Origin: Calamus simplicifolius
Lineage: Eukaryota; Streptophyta; Magnoliopsida; Arecales; Arecaceae
Direction: 5' to 3'
NCBI GenBank assembly: GCA_900491605.1
Contig: UESW01001878.1
Location: 110,645 to 174,644, forward strand
Length of the DNA stretch: 64,000 nucleotides
Shown here piece after piece: positions 10,991-22,369 of the stretch. The notes beneath the pieces are model-generated. The model saw only the letters and a program-made list of their open reading frames with translations, was not told the origin of the DNA and searched no databases. Every line of letters starts with the position of its first letter. Position 1 is the first letter of the stretch. Made by a program: the position numbers and the translations under genes.

Positions 10991-11555
10991 CTCAAATACT
11001 CTAGCGCGACTAAGGCATCCTATCATGCTTCGGCAGAGGTAAGTAACCTTCCTCCACTTACTAGCAAGATTATACAAGTTCTTTCATCCCCTCGGGTAGG
11101 ATCATGTAAGCATCATAAGTTCACAAGGCGCCCAGGCCTCCCTCTGACCTAAACAGAGGTGAATGCTTCCTCCGCAGAGGACTAAACATCGTGCTTAACA
11201 AAAACAAAGTAGCAAAAGCACCACCGGACTTATGCTGCGGTAGCACAATCTGAGTAAGACAGCTCTCAGCACAACCATACTGGAAAAAGAAACAAGTAGC
11301 TGAAGAAGAAAGGGTAAGAACTTTCTTTATTAATGAAAGGTTACAACCTCCTGAGAGGCATTACAAGTGCATCATAGCACATGAAATAAAAATAAATAAA
11401 ACAAAAGCTCGGCTGAGCAGCTTCGGTCGATAATGCTGTTTCTGCATCTAACCCAAGAAATCACAAAAACTAATAGGCTCCATAGGGCCACTGGTTAATG
11501 CCAAAGAGCAAAGTAGGCCATCCACGGATCCCCAAGACGGATGCGTTGAGGGATC
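10991..11555 (-). other. Gypsy-1 spacer with antisense polyadenylation region
   Basis: There is no sense gene. On the minus strand an AATAAA signal sits at 11326-11331, downstream of the small antisense gene whose stop is at 11556-11558. A T-rich tract follows on that strand only on the far side. The rest is spacer with occasional CTCGG motifs like those of the tandem repeat. Confidence 0.45.
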
Positions 11556-11604
11556 CTAACCAGTCAAAGACCTATGGATGCTGATGCCGAGGAGCCTCCT
11601 CCCC
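11556..11604 (-). pseudogene. 3' end of the small antisense gene of Gypsy-1 (cut off by Copia-2)
   Basis: If Copia-2 and one copy of its target duplication are removed, the antisense frame at 21874-22291 continues here for about 16 codons and meets a TAG at 11556-11558. See the entry at 21874-22291. Confidence 0.5.
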
Positions 11605-13130
11605 TGTTGACCTAATTATTGATTTTGATGATTAACAAAAGCCATGAGTATATTCATCATATTTTTGATATATTTGATAAGTGTTTCAGGCATTAAGGTT
11701 GATCAATAATAAAGGAATAAGTTTTGAATTAAATTTGAAAGGAAATTATTAAGTTCAGAACTTAGAGTCGATACCCAAACAGTCAGGAGCCGACCCCAGG
11801 GCATATCAGAACTTTTCTTGGATTTCGCATGGTCCGGAGTTAACACCTAGAGTTTCGGAGCCGACTCCAACCTGAGATACAAGAAGTAGTTTCTGCGTCA
11901 GTTTCCAGAGCTAACACCATTCGGAGCCGACACTGAAAGTTACGGAGCAGACACATGAGTTTCTAGAGCGACTCTAACCTGAGTACAGAGAGCATGTTTT
12001 TTGGACATAGTTAGAGTCAACACCTTTGAATTCTGGAGCCGACTCCCGAATGCGTCGAACCGACACTTAACTTTTTTGAAGCCGACTCCTCAACGAACTT
12101 CTTATTACTATTTTTGGACACCCGACTTGGAGCCGACACATGAAAAGTTGGAGCCGACTCCAACCTGTCAGGAATGATTTTTCAAATGTCAGAATGGACT
12201 CCAACGGTAATATTTTTTCACCTAATCTTTAACGGATAGTTTTCTTTGTATGTAGAAGCAATCCAACTGCTCTATAACGGCTATTTTTCACCTAAACTTG
12301 GATTAAGAGATCTATAAAAAGGGGGAACCGTCCGTTTGAAAAAAACAAAAAAATCGAGAAAAATCTCAGTGAAAAAGAGAGAAATTTCAAAGAGAAATCT
12401 CTAAGTGCACGCCATTATTTAAAGAAAGATTCAAGAGAAATCCAAAGCATTCAAAGCTCAAAATCGGAGGATTTCCCAAGTGAAAAAGAAGAAAGCAAAA
12501 GCCCTATTTTTCTCCAACTTCTCAACTGCGATTTTTGTAAGAATCTGAGCTGAGGCCTGATTCAATCATTCAAGGGAGAAGAGGAAAAAAAGAAAAGAAG
12601 AAAAGCAAACATCCAAATTGCTTCAAACAGGCTTTTTTTTTACCTTTGTTTATTTTAATTGCATATTTGCTCATTTGAGGAGCTATTTTGTATTCAAAAC
12701 TATATTTTTCTTTGTTTGCTATTCAATCAGGGGATTGAATTAGTGGAGGTAGTATACCTCGGGACAAGCTAAGGATAGCTTGTGGTTGGGTTTTGTGCTG
12801 GTGAGCCCGGAAAAACCAGCTGGGTTCGTTGTGACCCCGGGAAAATAACAAGTTTGAGTTGTGAGCTTGTAAAACAACTCGCTGTAATCAAGTGGATTAT
12901 AGTGTGGACCCAAGTGCTGCTTGGGAGTGGACGTAGGTGTTGGATACACCGAACCACTATAAAATCTTTGTGTTTGCCGTGCTTTGTCTCTCTCTCTCTC
13001 TCAATCTATTTGTGCTTAGCTTCAATTAATTTAGTTCATTTGAGCATCTTTATCAATCAAAATATTTTAAAGTGTTAAATTTTTAAAAACCCAATTCACC
13101 CCCCCTCTTGGGTTGCCATCTGGGCCAACA
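11605..13130 (+). repeat. Copia-2 5' LTR (1526 bp)
   Basis: It starts TGTTGACCTAATTATT and ends GGGCCAACA, right before the primer site. U3 from about 11761 to 12165 holds about fourteen GAGCCGACTC-type motifs. The core promoter TATAAAAA is at 12313-12320, preceded by AAGAGATC. An A-rich leader, then a CT-rich block near 12990-13005 and the CACCCCCCCTCTTGGGTTGCC end follow. Confidence 0.96.
12313..12320 (+). promoter_or_regulatory. TATA box of the Copia-2 5' LTR
   Basis: TATAAAAA sits at the same place in all LTR copies (also near 21047, 37890 and 46582), followed by a purine-rich leader. It lies just downstream of the motif array, as expected for the genomic RNA promoter. Confidence 0.8.
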
Positions 13131-13132
13131 AT

Positions 13133-13144
13133 TGGTATCAGAGC
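13133..13144 (+). other. Copia-2 primer binding site
   Basis: TGGTATCAGAGC, two bases after the LTR end, is complementary to the 3' end of plant initiator methionine tRNA, the usual primer for copia elements. Confidence 0.95.
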
Positions 13145-13192
13145 TAGTGCTCATTTTTAGTTTGATCCAACGATCAAGAGTCAAAGATCCAA

Positions 13193-14830
13193 ATGGCAAC
13201 TCAAGCTGGATCTTCATTTGCTGAAGGTCAATCCACAAATAGACCTCCTTTATTTAATGGCACAAATTATGGATATTGGAAAGCTAGAATGAGATTCAAG
13301 CTTTGATTATGATTTTTATTCAAGCTTTAGATTATGAACTATGGAGTGTAATCACTAATGGACCTAGCACACCCACACACGTAGTAGATGTTCAATAGTT
13401 CCTAAACCCAAAGGGATTGGAATGAGAACAATAGGAAAATGGCTCAGCTTAATGCAAAAGCCATGAATGTTTTATATTGTGCTTTAGATGCTAATGAATT
13501 TAATAGAATTTCTACATGTATTTCCGTAAAAGAAATTGGGATAGATTAGAAGTTACCCATGAGGGTACTAATCAAGTTAAAGAATCCAAAATTAATATCT
13601 TAGTGCATAAATATGAATTGTTTAGCATGGAACAAAATGAAACTATCACATGCATGTACACTAGATTTACTGATATTGTAAATGGCTTGAAAAGTCTTGG
13701 TAAGACCTATACTAACTCTGAGTTGGTTCATAAAATTCTTAGGTCTCTTCCAAGGTCATGGGAAGCAAAGGTGACTGCAATCCAAGAAGCCAAGGACCTA
13801 AATACTTACCTTTGGAGGAGCTACTTGGATCCTTGATGACCCATGAATTAACAATGAAGCAGCAATAGAGGAAAACGTCAAGAAGAAGAGAACTATTGCT
13901 CTTAAGGCTGCAAAAATTGAGGAAAGCAGCAGTGAGGATGAATGATGATGATGATGAGACTGCACTCCTTGCTAAGAAATTTAAAAGATTCATGCAAAGA
14001 AGGAGACCTTTCCATAAGAAAAGGTATGGAACAAAAATGGAAGAGAAAAAGAAAAAGAAGGACAAGGACAAGAAAAAAGAACCCCTCATATGTTATGAAT
14101 GTAAGAAACCGGGGCACTTCAGATATGATTGTCCTTAATTGAAGAAAGCCTACAAAAAGAAGAAGAAAGCTTATGTTGCAACATGGAGCGACAGTGAAGA
14201 ATCCTCTTCCGAGGAAGGAACAAAAGGAAGTTGCAAACATTTGCTTCATGGCAAAAGAAGATGATGAGGTAAGTTCTGAAACTCATGACTTTACATTTGA
14301 AGAATTATTTGAAGCATTTAATGAATTAGTTGATGATTTTAAAGTTTTGAAAAAGAAAAGCAAATCTTTAAAAACTAAAAATGCAAATCTGCTTAAAGAG
14401 AAAAATAAATTAGCTCTAGAAATTAAAGACTTGAAATCTAAAAAAGAAGACGTTGTAAAAGAAAAAGAATTGGTTTCAAATGAAGAATCTTAATCTAAAG
14501 AAAGAGGTTGAAAATATAAGGATATAGTTGATAGATTTACCTTAAGTTCTACAAAATTAAACATGATTTAGATAGTCAAAAGGCTGTTTTTAAAGCAGGA
14601 TTAGGGTATAACCTCTTAGGAAGCAAAAATCTTTGAAAAATATCTTTATACGTGCTGGCCAAACCTAATATTACTTGTTTCAAATGTGGTTTAAAAGGAC
14701 ATAAATCATATGAATGCAATATTAAGAAAACTAGCAAAAATTTAAAATTAAAGGAAAGAAAATATGGGTTCCGAAAGGAACAATTTTATTGCTACTAACC
14801 ATGAAGGACCCAAGAAAGCTTGGGTACCTA
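13193..14830 (+). pseudogene. Copia-2 gag (UBN2 domain, two zinc knuckles, coiled coil)
   Basis: ATG at 13193 follows AGATCCAA and gives MATQAGSSFAEGQ, conserved at 38790. The UBN2-type capsid region runs through YWKARM (near 13275), AKAMNVLYCALDANE (near 13455), and THEGTNQVKESKINIL to SLPRSWEAKVTAI (13555-13785). A CCHC knuckle CYECKKPGHFRYDC is at about 14091-14132, and a second one of form CFKCGLKGHKSYEC near 14676-14717. Between them is a Lys/Glu-rich helical stretch that should form a coiled coil (about 14300-14490). Two knuckles and a long gag are typical of Sireviruses. Several single-base shifts break it, including one near 13305 that duplicates part of the sequence. Confidence 0.87.
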
Positions 14831-14840
14831 AACATAAAGT

Positions 14841-15265
14841 TTGATCATTTTGCAGGAGTGTCTTGCGGCCAAAAGATCAAAACGAAAGTGGTATCTTGAT
14901 AGCGGCTGCTCAAGGCACATGACGGGTGACAAGGAGCAATTCATCACCCTTGAAGATAAAAGAGAGGAGTTGTTACATTTGGAGACAATGGTAAAGGCCA
15001 AATTATGGGCCTTGGTAAAATTCAAATAACTCCATCCACTTTTATTGAAAATGTTTTTATGTTGATGGTTTAAAACATAATTTAATTAGTATTAGCCAAT
15101 TGTGTGATAAAGGTTTCAAGTTTCATTTGAAGCTTCTATTGCACTGTTTCTAATCCCATTGACAATAGCATTATATTTGTTGGAAATAGAAATGGCAATG
15201 TATACTTAATTGATTTAGACAATTTGTCTACTAGTAATCATTGCTTAATTGCTGATAATGCTAAT
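14841..15265 (+). pseudogene. Copia-2 aspartic protease
   Basis: The motif KWYLDSGCSRHMTGD lies at about 14887-14931 and is the copia protease active site (DSGCS), with FITLEDKR behind it. The frame is then lost, but GLKHNLISISQLCD-like sequence (near 15065-15105) and the region up to NNHCL near 15240 are colinear with Copia-3. Protease would release gag and pol products. Confidence 0.85.
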
Positions 15266-15269
15266 TAAT

Positions 15270-16110
15270 GAGATTGGATGGTTGTGGCATCGTAGATTAG
15301 GTCATGCAAGCACACACTTATTTCAAAATTAATTAGAATGGATTTAGTTAAAGGTCTTCCAAAGTTAGATTTTGAAAATAACAAAATTTGTGATGCATGT
15401 CAATTTGGAAAACAAACTAGAAACTCTTTCAAATCTAAAAATATTGTTTCACTTCTAGGCCACTAGAGCTACTTCACATGGACCTTTTTGGACCTACTAG
15501 AACCACTAGTCTAGGAGGAAAGAAATATGGTCTTGTGATAGTAGATGATTATTCTAGATTCACTTGGGTATTGTTTTTGGCTCACAAGGATGAGACTTTC
15601 TCGATATTTCTGAAATTCTTCAAGAAAGTCACTAATGAGAAAAAAACACCATAGTGTCTCTTAGAAGTGATCATGGAACAGAATTTGAAAATCATTTATT
15701 TGAAAATTTTTGCATTGAAAATGGACATTCATCATAATTTTTTTGCACCTAGAACACCACAACAAAATGTGTAGAAAGAAAGAATAGAACTCTAGAAGAC
15801 ATGGCCCGTACCATGCTATGTGAAAGCCAACTTCCAAAGTACTTTTGGGCGGAAGCTATAACACGGCATGTTACATCTTAAATAGAGCTTTAATTAGACC
15901 AATCCTTAAGAAAACACCTTATGAATTATGGCATGATAGAAAACCAAATATTAGTTACTTTCATGCATTTGGTTGTAAATGTTTCATTCATAATAATGGT
16001 AAAAATCTTAGGAAAATTTGATGCAAAATCTGATGAAGGAATATTCTTAGGATATTCAACAACTAGTAAAGCCTATAGAGTATTTAACAAAAAACTTAAT
16101 TGAAGAATCT
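15270..16110 (+). pseudogene. Copia-2 integrase
   Basis: The pre-integrase motif LWHRRLGHAS is at about 15283-15313, followed by the HHCC zinc site ending CDACQFGKQ near 15393-15420. Core motifs are HMDLFGPTRT near 15475, VDDYSRFTWV near 15543, SDHGTEFENH near 15667 and ERKNRTLEDMAR-like sequence near 15777-15810. The C-terminal block FHAFGC to KAYRVFNKK is at 15960-16100. Missing bases near 15460, 15640 and 15750 break the frame. Confidence 0.88.
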
Positions 16111-16199
16111 ATTCATGTAGTTTTTGATGAATCTTTAGCATCAAGTTCTGAAAAGATTGATGATGAGGAAGATACAAACATGCTGAAAAGATCTTGAAA

Positions 16200-17055
16200 A
16201 ATTAATATTGAATGTATCTTCAGATCATGAACAAGAAGCTAAAGATGATGATTCACCTAAGGACGATGATATCAATACTGATCATAATGATGTAGATCTT
16301 CCAAGAGATTGGAGATATGCCTATAGTCATCCAAGGAATTGATTATAGGTGATCCATCTCAAGGAATAAGAACTAGATCATCTATGAGAAATATTAGTAA
16401 TCATCTTGCATTTGTATCTCAAATTGAACCTAAAACTATTGAAGAAGCTGAAAAAGATAATAATTGGATGTTAGCAATGCAAGAAGAATTAAATCAATTT
16501 ACTAGAAATAATGTATGGACCTTAGTTGAAAGACCTAAAAATCATTCAGTAATAGGATCAAAATGGGTTTTAGAAATAAACTAGATGAAAATGGCATAGT
16601 AATTAGAAACAAAGCTAGATTAGTTGCAAAAGGATATAATCAAGAAGAAGGTATTGATTTTGATGAAACCTTTGCACCTGTAGCTAGATTAGAAGCCATT
16701 AGCTATTACTTGCATTTGCATGTCATATGAACATTAACTTATTTCAAATGGATGTTAAAAGCGCATTTTTAAATGGATTTATAAATGAAGAAGTTTATGT
16801 AGAACAACCACCAGGTTTTGAAGATCACGAATTTTCAAATCACGTTTTTAAATTGCACAAAGCTTTATATGGTTTGAAACAAGCACCTAGAGCTTGGTAT
16901 GATAGGTTAAGTAAATTTCTAATTGAAAATGATTTTACAAGAGGAAATGTTGATAAAACCTTATTTTTGAAAAGAAAAGATAAAGATTTATTGTAGTACA
17001 AATATATGTAGATGACATTTTTTGGTGCTACTAACAATCTCTTTGTCAAGAATTT
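16200..17055 (+). pseudogene. Copia-2 reverse transcriptase
   Basis: The linker with PRDWRYA (about 16300) leads into NNWMLAMQEELNQF (about 16461-16500), GSKWV (16555), VAKGYNQEEGIDF and FAPVARLEAI (up to 16700), then a frame change and QMDVKSAFLNGFINEEVY, PPGFEDHEFSNHVFK and LYGLKQAPRAWYDRL (16745-16915). The YVDD box is at about 17006-17017, out of frame because of lost bases at 16995 and 17018. It is colinear with the copies at 570 and 42022. Confidence 0.88.
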
Positions 17056-17945
17056 GCTAAGTTGATGCAGGGAGAATTCGAGATGAGCATGATGGGAGAA
17101 CTCAACTTCTTCCTTGGACTCCAAATCAAACAAAGCAAAGAGGGAATTTTCATCAACCAAACAAAGTACACAAAGAAATTCTCAAAAAGTTTGGTATGGA
17201 ATCAATGAAACCCCTCGGAACACCAATGAGTCCTTCATGCAAGCTGGACAAAGATGAAGAAGGTAAAAAGGTTGACCAAAGTATTATCGAGGTATAATCG
17301 GATCCCTACTTTATTTAACAGCAAGTAGACCAGATATATGTTTTCTGTATGTTTATGTGCTAGATTTCAATCTGAACCTAAAGAATCACATTTAATTGCT
17401 GTTAAAAGAATACTAAGATATCTAAGTGGAACTAAAAATGTAGGTTTATGGTATTCTAGAGACTCACATTAAATTTGATTGCATATTCTGATTCTGATTA
17501 TGCTGGATGTAAATTAGATAGAAAAAGCACAAGTGGTGCATGCCAATTTTTAGGAAGTAACTTAATCTCATGGTTTAGCAAAAAGCAAAATTCAGTTGCA
17601 TTATCAACTACTGAAGCTGAATATGTTGCAGCTGGAAGTTGCTGTGCTCAAATCCTATGGATTAAGCGACAACTTGAAGACTATGGTATCACACTTGATA
17701 AAACTCCATAAGATGTGATAACACTAGTGCAATAAACTTAACTAAAAATCCAATTCAACATTCAAGAACTAAACACATAGAAATTAGATATCACTTTATT
17801 AGAGAACATGTAGCTAATAATGAAATTTGTCTTGATTATGTTGTACTGAAGAACAATTAGCTGACATATTTACAAAACCTTTAAGTGAAGAAGATTTTGT
17901 TATCTTAGAGGAGAGTTAGGGATTTGTGATCCATTGGAATGATTT
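17056..17945 (+). pseudogene. Copia-2 RNase H and pol end
   Basis: The thumb region GELNFFLGLQIKQ (about 17095-17135) is followed by SRPD and LSGTKNVGLWYSRD sequence, then RNase H with YSDSDYAGCK (about 17480-17510), STTEAEYVAAG (about 17602-17635) and the HFIREHV block near 17790. The second position of the usual STAEAEY is Thr here. Stops near 17711 and several single-base losses prevent translation. The pol stop equivalent to 43498 lies near 17940. Confidence 0.86.
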
Positions 17946-18119
17946 TGAACCCTAAGGAATGATTATCTAGAATTCAATCAATTTCTTGAAATTCTTTCAA
18001 ATTTTAAGGAAATTCATCTAGATATTTGAATCATTTGATTCACCAAATTCCTTTTCAAAATTTGATCTCAATCCGGACATGTTTTAGATCTTTGAAACTC
18101 TCTTTTTTTTTTTTTTGAA

Positions 18120-18325
18120 ATTGTCTCGGAGCCGACTCTCTGGTATCGAGTCGACTCCTTTTGTCTGAGACTGGAGCCGACCCTTTTTTAGTCGACTCCA
18201 TTCGGGCGCTGACTGTGTTAGCGACCTGGAGCCGACACCTCGCTTTGCGGGAGTCGACTCCAAGTGGTCCCAAATTGACTTATCTAGGGCAGAGTCGACT
18301 CCTTTTTCATTTCAATCGACTCCTA
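18120..18325 (+). repeat. Copia-2 pre-accessory-gene cluster of GAGTCGACTC-like motifs
   Basis: About eight motif copies lie between a T-run at 18102 and the accessory gene. They include GGAGCCGACTC, CGAGTCGACTCC and AGAGTCGACTCC. They sit in the same place as in the other two elements and match the LTR motif. Confidence 0.85.
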
Positions 18326-18393
18326 ATCTTCCAAACTCTCTCCAACTCTTCCAAAACCCAAAATCTCTCAAATTAACCACTCCTTAGCTCTCA

Positions 18394-19724
18394 ATGGCAC
18401 CCAACGTAGGGGATCCGTGTTTGGTAGAGCGTGACGACCGAAAAACGAACGTGAGGCGTCCGGTGAGGCAGCCTTCACCGAGCTCTTCGTCCTCTTCCTC
18501 GTCATCCATACCGAGCGCTGCTCCAAGCCCCTCTTCACCTTAAATCGACACCTTAGCCGAAGTAATCACAATGGGCAGAAAGGTAGATTTTATTTCTTTG
18601 AGAAGAAGGTTTCACTATTGGGAGGCAGTTAAAAGAATGGGTTGGGATAAGGTGTGTTCCCTTGATTTACCCACTTATCTGCCTTAGTCAAGGAATTTTA
18701 CAATCTATCTAGAGGAGATGGAGGAATAGTTAGTTCTGTAAGAGGGAAAAGGATTCATATAATCTCTTTAGAAACTTTTAGGGATTCCTGTTATTGGGCT
18801 TACTGGAAGCATTCATAGTGAGAGGTCAAATGCTTTATCAAGGATGCTAGGAAGAGAAGTCACTGAGTTTGAAGAAATTAGGGCAAACCAATTGCCTCTT
18901 GAGTTAAGATTACTTCATAATATTGGTAGATTTTGTTTCCCAAGACGGGAGGTTTGAATATGTCTCAGAGTGAGACATTGTTATAATGGATAGTATTTTG
19001 ATTGGACAACAAATTAATTTGGCTGGTATGATGTTTGGTATATGGCTGAAGTGGAAAATAAGAAAAGATCCACTTTACCTATGGTATGATATTGACTTTA
19101 GTATTCAAAGCCAAGGGTATTGTTATTTCTGAAAATGAACCCAAAAAGAATTAAGGCACACTGATTATTATAGTTTAGCAACTGTTCATCGGATGGGTTT
19201 ATGAAAAGGATGGAAGTGGGAGAGGAAAGGTCATTCTGAAGACAGAGTAGCTAGATGAGCCTGGGCCTTCTGAGGCAAGACCATCAGGGAGGCATAGCTC
19301 ACCTGGCCCCAGTCATTGTGTACCTCCTGCTCCACCTGCTCCTTCCTCTTTTGTTCAGTCATCTGCTAGTTTTTCTGCTATCCAATTAGAGCAACTTAAA
19401 GGACTATTTGTACTCATAAAGAAGAGATGAAGACTGATTAGTCTAATGAGCTTGAGAGAATTATTTTATTCCTTGGATGAAAGGGTGAGCAAGATTAAGT
19501 CCACCCTTGGATCTTCTCAGAATCTTTGAAGTCTGATCTCATGCACATATTTGAGGAACTTAAAGAATTTGGAGGAGATTCAGAGACTTATTCAAGATGC
19601 AATATAGAACTTCAAGAGAAAATCATAGTGCTTGCATTCTTTGATAGAAGGTTAAATGAATTTATCAGAGTTCAAAGGGATGGAATGGGACAATCTTAGA
19701 AGAACTCAAGAATTCAGAATTTGA
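18394..19724 (+). pseudogene. Copia-2 accessory gene in env position, heavily broken
   Basis: ATG at 18394 gives a MAPN start, followed by an Arg-rich stretch and a serine run (18477-18535). The conserved domain is seen as GRKVDF, KRMGWDKVCSLDLPTY (about 18632-18682), VKEFYNLSRGDGGIVSSVRGKRIH (about 18688-18757) and LSRMLGREVTEFEE (about 18838-18880). The C-terminal part has LEQLKGLF-like and LDERVSKIKSTLGSS-like helices (19388-19530), which suit a coiled coil. The gene is sense with pol and separated from it by about 450 bases. Function is unknown. Many single-base shifts break it. Confidence 0.75.
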
Positions 19725-20323
19725 TGTTTCTACCTCTTTTTGTACTGAAGTTTAGTTTGAATTTTGATGTAATTAGAATTTGATGTTGATGTAATGAAAG
19801 CAACATTTTGATATAGTTGAAAGTATTTATGATGTAATGTTTTGATACTCTAATGAATATCATATTTGCTATCCTAGAACTTTGATATAGAATGACTTGA
19901 ATTGAGTTTTGATTCACTTATGTTTAATGCATTGATCTATACTACTTGTAACTTCTTAACCTTTTTGTTGATTACAAAAAAGGGAGAAGTAAATGATATT
20001 TGTATATGCATAAAAGTTACAATTACATGTACAAAGGGGAAAGAAGATAATTATATATACACATTGAATGAATTTCATTAAGAAATTGGTATGTATCAAG
20101 AAGTTTCAATGCAATAAGTTCAATTGGTATCAAACATTAAATGAAATGAGCTTAATTTGATATGCATGGAGTTTAAATGATAAGGAAAGAAGATGTTAAG
20201 TATTCATAGGGGGAGCTACCTCATTCAGGGGAGCTTAACTATGAGAACTTATTTTCATTAAAAATTTCATTAATTAATCATGCATATACTCAATGTTTTT
20301 GTCATCATCAAAAAGGGAAAGAT
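19725..20323 (+). promoter_or_regulatory. Copia-2 3' untranslated region with multiplied polypurine motifs
   Basis: The stretch is AT-rich with no gene. Purine motifs are AAAAAAGGGAGAAG near 19976, AAAGGGGAAAGAAG near 20034, AGGGGGAGC near 20208, AGGGGAGC near 20227, and the final AAAAAGGGAAAGAT that ends at the LTR and should prime plus-strand synthesis. Confidence 0.75.
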
Positions 20324-21873
20324 TGTTGACCCAATTATTGATTTTGATGATTAACAAAAGCCATGAGTATATTCATCATGTTTCTGATATATTTGATAAG
20401 TGTTTCAGGCATTAAGGTTGATCAATTAATAAAGGAATAAGTTTTGAATCAAATTTGAAAGGAAATTATTTAAGTTCAGAACTTAGAGTCGATACCTAAA
20501 TAGTCAGGAGCCGACCCAGGGCATATAAGAACTTTTCTAGGATTTCGGCACGGTCCAGAGTCAACACCTAGGGTTTCAGAGCCGACTCTAACCTGAGATA
20601 CAGAGAAGTAGTTTCTGCGTCAGTTTTCGGAGCCGACACCTGGAGTTCGGGAGCCGACACCTGAAAGTTGCGGAGCCGACACCTGAGTTTCTAGAGCTGA
20701 CTCTAACCTGAGTACAGAGAACATGTTTTTTGGACATAGTTAGAGTCGACACCTTTGAATTCTGGAGCCGACTCCCGAATGCATCGAGCCGACACTTAAC
20801 TTTTTTGGAGCCGACTCCTCAACGAACTTCTTATTACTATTTTTGGACACCCCGACTTGGAGCCGATACATGAAAAGTTGGAGCCGACTCCAATCTGTCA
20901 GGAACAGATTTTTCAAATGTCAGAACAGACTCCAATGGTAATATTTTTTCACCTAATCTTTAACGGATAGTTTTCTTTGTGTGCAGAAGCAATCCAACTA
21001 CTATGTAATGGCTATTTTTCTCACCTAAACTTGGATTAAGAGATCTATAAAAAGGAGAAACCATCTGTTTGAAAAATAGACTGAAAAATCAAGAAAAATA
21101 CTCAGTGAAAAAGAGAGAAATTTCAAAGAGAAATCTCTGAGTGCACGCCCATTATTTAAAGAAAGATTCAAGAGAAATCCAAAGCATTCAAAGCTAAAAA
21201 TCGGAGATTTCCCAAGTGAAAAAGAAGAAAGCAAAAGCCCTGTTTTTCTCCAACTTCTCAACTGCGATTTTTGTGAGAATCTGAGCTGAGGCCTGATTCA
21301 ATCATTCAAGGGAGAAGAGAAAAGAAGAAAAGAAGAAAAGCAAACATCCAAATTGCTTTAAACAGGCTTTTCTTACCTTTTTTTATTTAATTGCATATTT
21401 GCTCATTTGAGGAGCTGTTTTGTATTCAAAACTATATTTTTCTTTGTTGGTTGCTAATTCAATCAGGGGATTGAATTAGTGGAGGTAGTATACCTTAGGA
21501 CAAGCTAAGGATAGCTTGTGTTGGGTTTTGTGCTGGTGAGCCCAGAAAAACCTAGCTGGGTTCGTTGTGACCCCGAAAAAAAACAAGTTTGGGTTGTGAG
21601 CTTGTAAAATAACTCAGCTGTAATCAAGTGGATTATAGTGTGGACCCAAGTGCTGCTTGGGAGTGGATGTAGGTGTTGGATACACCGAACCACTATAAAA
21701 TCTTTGTGTTTTCCATGCTTTGTCTCTCTCTCTCTCAATCTCATTTGTGCTAAACTTCAATTAATTTAGTTCATTTGAGCATCTTTATATCAATCAAAAT
21801 ATTTTCAATGTGTTAAATTTTTTTAAAGAACCCAATTCATTCCCCTCCTCTTGGGTTGCCATCTGGGCCAACA
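20324..21873 (+). repeat. Copia-2 3' LTR (1550 bp)
   Basis: It starts TGTTGACCCAATTATT and ends GGGCCAACA, followed by the target duplicate TCCCC at 21874. The U3 motif array (about 20485-20900), TATAAAAAG near 21047 and the U5 end correspond to the 5' LTR, with scattered substitutions and short indels. Confidence 0.96.
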
Positions 21874-22291
21874 TCCCCCAAGTGGAATGCTGTGCTGCTA
21901 GCCACTGCCCAACAACATAGACAGGGGACCAGTAGACCAACACCACTCTCCTCCCTTTTCGCTCAAGAAAAGGCCTCTCAGGCGAATGAACTAAGAGATC
22001 CAAATTGAGAAAGAAGGAGAGGTCCATGTTAACCATGGGGGATACGTATGCTTTGCATTTCCTATGGTCCTCATGGCAAGGGACAAAGGACACACAGGAA
22101 GCGCATAGGTGCGCTCCCTATATGACCTTTGTAGACATCCCGTGCGCTCTCCATATAACCTCCGAGATTCCTCCCTTGATGACTACTTGTTTTTCAGTAG
22201 CTTCTCCATTACCCCAGCTATTTGGGATGAACCAACTTTCGAAAGGGAAGCTCGATCTCTCTGCTCTCAACCTTACTGAAACGGGCGCCAT
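21874..22291 (-). pseudogene. Small antisense gene of Gypsy-1, 5' part, split by Copia-2
   Basis: A minus-strand frame opens with ATG at 22289-22291 (MAPVSVRLRAERSSFPFES) and stays open for 57 codons to a TAG near 22118. The same frame then continues open to Copia-2 at 21874 and, across the insertion, to a stop at 11556. A TATA box lies 70 bases upstream (22360-22368), and an AATAAA signal downstream of the stop (11326-11331). No family is recognised and no membrane segment or zinc site is obvious; Cys and His residues cluster near 22050-22110. Alternatives are a decayed gene or a chance frame in spacer DNA. The promoter and polyadenylation signals in the right places favour a gene. Confidence 0.45.
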
Positions 22292-22359
22292 GAAAGCCCC
22301 TACAACATACAGAAGGAAGAGGCCTTGGGAGATGGCCTAACACAGTCCGCTCCCTGCCC

Positions 22360-22368
22360 CTTTTATAG
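22360..22368 (-). promoter_or_regulatory. Antisense TATA box for the small Gypsy-1 antisense gene
   Basis: On the minus strand the sequence reads CTATAAAAGGGGCAGG, a strong plant TATA context. An ATG with a long frame begins 70 bases further on. Confidence 0.55.
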
Positions 22369-22369
22369 A

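Larger units (their letters stand above)
11605..21873 (+). mobile_element. Copia-2: complete Sirevirus-type Ty1/copia element (10.27 kb)
   Basis: Both LTRs are present (11605-13130 and 20324-21873), and the five bases TCCCC occur directly outside both ends (11600-11604 and 21874-21878), which proves a single intact insertion into Gypsy-1. The inside has the initiator tRNA-Met primer site, gag, protease, integrase, reverse transcriptase, RNase H, a motif cluster, the accessory gene, repeated purine motifs and a polypurine tract. By eye the first 105 bases of the two LTRs differ at about four positions, so the insertion is not very recent. Coding parts are frameshifted. Confidence 0.97.
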
